Assembly (NCBI GenBank): GCA_017860295.1
Contig: JAFNAS010000017.1
Location: 1 to 64,000 of the forward strand
Length of the DNA stretch: 64,000 bases
Source: Bacteroidota bacterium
GTDB lineage: Bacteria > Bacteroidota > Bacteroidia > Bacteroidales > Paludibacteraceae
Direction of reading: 5' to 3'
Shown here: in pieces, positions 62,088-64,000 of the stretch
Position numbering within the stretch: the first letter of the stretch is position 1
Layout of the letters: each line of letters opens with the position of its first letter
Translations under genes and position numbers: made by a program
Notes under the pieces: generated by a model
Database searches by the model: none
Told to the model about the DNA's origin: nothing
The model's input: only the letters and a program-made list of their open reading frames with translations

Positions 62088-63257
62088 TCAAATTGATTTC
62101 ACCGCCTTCTCGATGCGCTCCATGGCTTCAGCCACCAATGAGCGGGGACAACCCACATTGATGCGTTGATGGCCTTCACCTCCGATTCCGAAAGTAGGTC
62201 CGTCGTTGAGACCGAGACCCGCTTTCTCGATAATCAGCTTACGCAACGCTTCGTTGTTCAGTCCCAGTGCGGAGAAATCGATCCACACCAAGAAAGAGGA
62301 TTCGGGCATCATGACTTTTACGCCCGGAATATTTTTTTCGCAATAATCGACTACAAATCGGGCATTCCCTTCCAGATAATCCACCATCTGAACCAGCCAC
62401 TCTTCGCCGTGCGTGTAAGCCGCTTCGGTAGCTACAAATCCGAAAAGATTCACATGCAGATCGACATGCTCCATGGCCATTTCAAATTGCCGGCGCAAGG
62501 TCGGATTGGGAATCACATAATAGGAATTGATCAGTCCCGGCACGTTAAACGTTTTGCTGGGGGACATAAAGGTCACCGAATTATCGCGCGCCGTTTCCGA
62601 AACAGAGGCAAAAGGTATATGCCGGAAAGCATGATAGGTCATATCGGCATGAATCTCGTCAGAGAGAATCAAAACCCCTTTCGAGGCACACATTTCGGCC
62701 AGTTTTTCAAGCGTCTCCCGTTTCCACACACGCCCACCGGGATTGTGCGGATGACAGAGAATAAAGAGTTTGGCGTTATCGCTCAACTGTTTTTCCAGCA
62801 GATCGAAATCCATTTCATAGCGTCCGTTCACCTCTTTCAACGGATTATAAACCACTTCACGGCTGTTACCGTTGGGCACTTTAAAAAACGGCGGATAGAC
62901 CGGCGGTTGCACAATCACCCTGTCTCCGGGTTGCGTAAAGGTATTGACGGCAAAGCTCAATCCGGTAACAATGCCCGGCACAAACCCAAACCAATCGGGA
63001 TTGGCATCCCATCCGTAACGACGCTTCTGCCAATCGGCACACAATTGTTTCAGGCTGAGAGATGGAACGGTGTAACCCAGAATTTCATGTTCCAGACGTT
63101 GTTTCAACGCATCCGTAATGAAATTCGGTGTACGAAAATCCATATCGGCCACCCACATGGGAATAACCTCTTCCGTACCAAACACCTTCTCTCTCAGGTC
63201 ATATTTATAACAATTAGTATTTTCTCTCTCTATCCGTTCATCAAAATTATAGTGCAT
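62088..63257 (-). CDS. PatB/MalY-type PLP aminotransferase or C-S lyase
   Basis: This class I/II aminotransferase fold protein of 389 residues has the PLP lysine in MSPSKTFNVPGL, the cofactor region LILSDEIHADM and LCHPHNPGGRVW. Its N-terminus (HYNFDERIERENTNCYKYD, then IPMWVADMDF) is typical of the MalY/PatB group, which cleave cystathionine or act as aminotransferases. The ATG at 63257 is preferred over one 60 bp upstream. A -7 element TAAATTTG lies about 28 bp before the start (63292-63285). Confidence 0.92.
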   Translation of the reverse strand: MHYNFDERIERENTNCYKYDLREKVFGTEEVIPMWVADMDFRTPNFITDALKQRLEHEILGYTVPSLSLKQLCADWQKRRYGWDANPDWFGFVPGIVTGLSFAVNTFTQPGDRVIVQPPVYPPFFKVPNGNSREVVYNPLKEVNGRYEMDFDLLEKQLSDNAKLFILCHPHNPGGRVWKRETLEKLAEMCASKGVLILSDEIHADMTYHAFRHIPFASVSETARDNSVTFMSPSKTFNVPGLINSYYVIPNPTLRRQFEMAMEHVDLHVNLFGFVATEAAYTHGEEWLVQMVDYLEGNARFVVDYCEKNIPGVKVMMPESSFLVWIDFSALGLNNEALRKLIIEKAGLGLNDGPTFGIGGEGHQRINVGCPRSLVAEAMERIEKAVKSI

Positions 63258-63284
63258 TTGTTTTTTGTTTTTCGTTAGCGAAAG

Positions 63285-63292
63285 CAAATTTA
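63285..63292 (-). promoter_or_regulatory. -7 element of the PatB-like gene
   Basis: On the minus strand this reads TAAATTTG, an exact TAnnTTTG match. The -33 element is not clear. Confidence 0.4.
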
Positions 63293-63319
63293 CTCTTTTT
63301 GAAACGGAAATCCTCACAA

Positions 63320-64000
63320 TTTCGCTTCAAACGACGATTAAATGCAAAAATGAAAATGACTATCCGCAAAGTGACCGCTAAACACCGGAGGTGTTATTCC
63401 TATAATAATGTCGGGATTTATCCCGATGAAAAAAGAGGCGTCGTATTTTCACATAACACTGCAAACGTTTCCTCCGCAACAGCAGAGCTGTTAAGTTCTG
63501 ATTTTTTCAAGACGAAAACAGTAAAATTCAAACCATTAAGGAATGAATAAAATGAAGGAGAACCACTCTTAATAGTCTTAATTTCTCAATGGTATATCTC
63601 GTGGTGGTTTTGCCGACCCTCTATGATTCTTTGAATAATAAAAACGCAAACGTAGAACTTAACAGCCCTGCCCGCAACAGGAAAACCGCTACACGGTCCG
63701 GAGAGCATAGTGTCCCCTTAGCGCTTACACCGGGATAAATTCCGGTATTATTTTTGGGTTACGACTTTGTCGTAAGAAGCCCATAGGTATGTAATGTGCA
63801 AATCATCGACAATCCATATACCAGTGGCATACGGTTATAAAAACAAGGCCTTTCAGGTGGCATGAATCCAATGCAACTCTGCCCGGTAGCTTGAAAAGCC
63901 TTATTTGCATAACCACAGGTCTGCAACCTGTGTGAAGACAACCTGCTACCGACACGACCTGAAAGGTCGGACATGATTTAACAACGGTCACTTTCATTTT
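63320..64000. repeat. Gene-free hairpin array at the right end
   Basis: No coding frame is credible. Perfect stems lie at AACACC-GGA-GGTGTT (63381-63395), TCGGGAT-TT-ATCCCGA (63411-63426), AACAGC-AGA-GCTGTT (63478-63492), ACCGG with CCGGT (63729-63746), TTACGAC-TTT-GTCGTAA (63759-63775), CACAGGT-CTGCA-ACCTGTG (63914-63932) and CGACCT-GAA-AGGTCG (63955-63969). They share the three-base-loop design of the other clusters but use different words. Confidence 0.75.

Noticed and set aside
62166-63278. Long plus-strand frame opposite the PatB-like gene
   Set aside because: Shadow frame; the minus-strand protein has all PLP motifs.
1-64000. tRNA or rRNA genes
   Set aside because: I looked through the intergenic stretches for cloverleaf-like sequence and CCA-adjacent acceptor stems and found none. 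The branched fold at 6766-6833 lacks tRNA invariant bases.

Overview
The window looks like a chromosomal segment from an anaerobic Bacteroidota, order Bacteroidales, possibly near Paludibacter. That placement is an inference from gene content. The evidence is a full type IX secretion core operon (porP-K-L-M-N order), a long-form PyrF, a Nudix-type sugar regulator beside xylose genes, GSCFA, DUF4294, DUF2795, GxxExxY and four-helix-bundle proteins, and repeated -7 elements of the Bacteroidota form TAnnTTTG. Shine-Dalgarno sequences are generally absent. I see no rRNA, tRNA, CRISPR array, phage module or transposase gene.

Layout. 1-2 kb: hairpin-rich repeats around one AT-rich membrane-protein gene that may be acquired. 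2-4.4 kb: an FN3-like protein, a block of 105-bp tandem repeats and a zinc peptidase. 4.5-10 kb: pyrF, an RluA-type pseudouridine synthase, a second hairpin cluster, an AlgH/YqgE protein and topA. 10.3-15.8 kb: a GT39-like glycosyltransferase, corA and a tightly packed minus-strand operon (SDR, cation efflux, small membrane protein, acyltransferase). 16-18.5 kb: an outer-membrane protein and a lipoprotein made of seven 45-residue repeats. 18.5-23.6 kb: murA diverging from murB-priA. 23.6-31.4 kb: a putative porin and the type IX secretion operon. 31.5-35.3 kb: DUF2795, cobalamin adenosyltransferase, methyltransferase, pdxB and DUF4294. 35.3-37.9 kb: recQ overlapping a HAD phosphatase gene.

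38.1-48.4 kb is a xylose and xylan-oligosaccharide locus: a Nudix-fold regulator, xylB, a secreted GH3 beta-xylosidase, xylA and a xylose-type symporter. An XynE-like SGNH esterase and a membrane acyltransferase follow on the other strand. Together they could release xylose from xylo-oligosaccharides outside the cytoplasm, import it, isomerise it to xylulose and phosphorylate it. 48.5-55 kb holds mostly small or uncharacterised envelope proteins plus YitT and GSCFA. 55-63.3 kb holds a four-helix-bundle gene, pepD, a GxxExxY gene, a GT2 transferase, lysA, lysC, a glutaredoxin-like protein and a PatB/MalY aminotransferase. 63.3-64 kb is a non-coding hairpin array.

The least explained signal is between the genes. 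Five clusters (1-480, 1630-1870, 6400-6900, 63380-63495 and 63725-63970) consist largely of short perfect stems, usually closed by a three-base loop, with different words side by side and some blocks copied in inverted orientation. A second class of non-coding sequence, low-complexity tracts of near-repeated words, flanks the four-helix-bundle and GxxExxY genes in inverted orientation.
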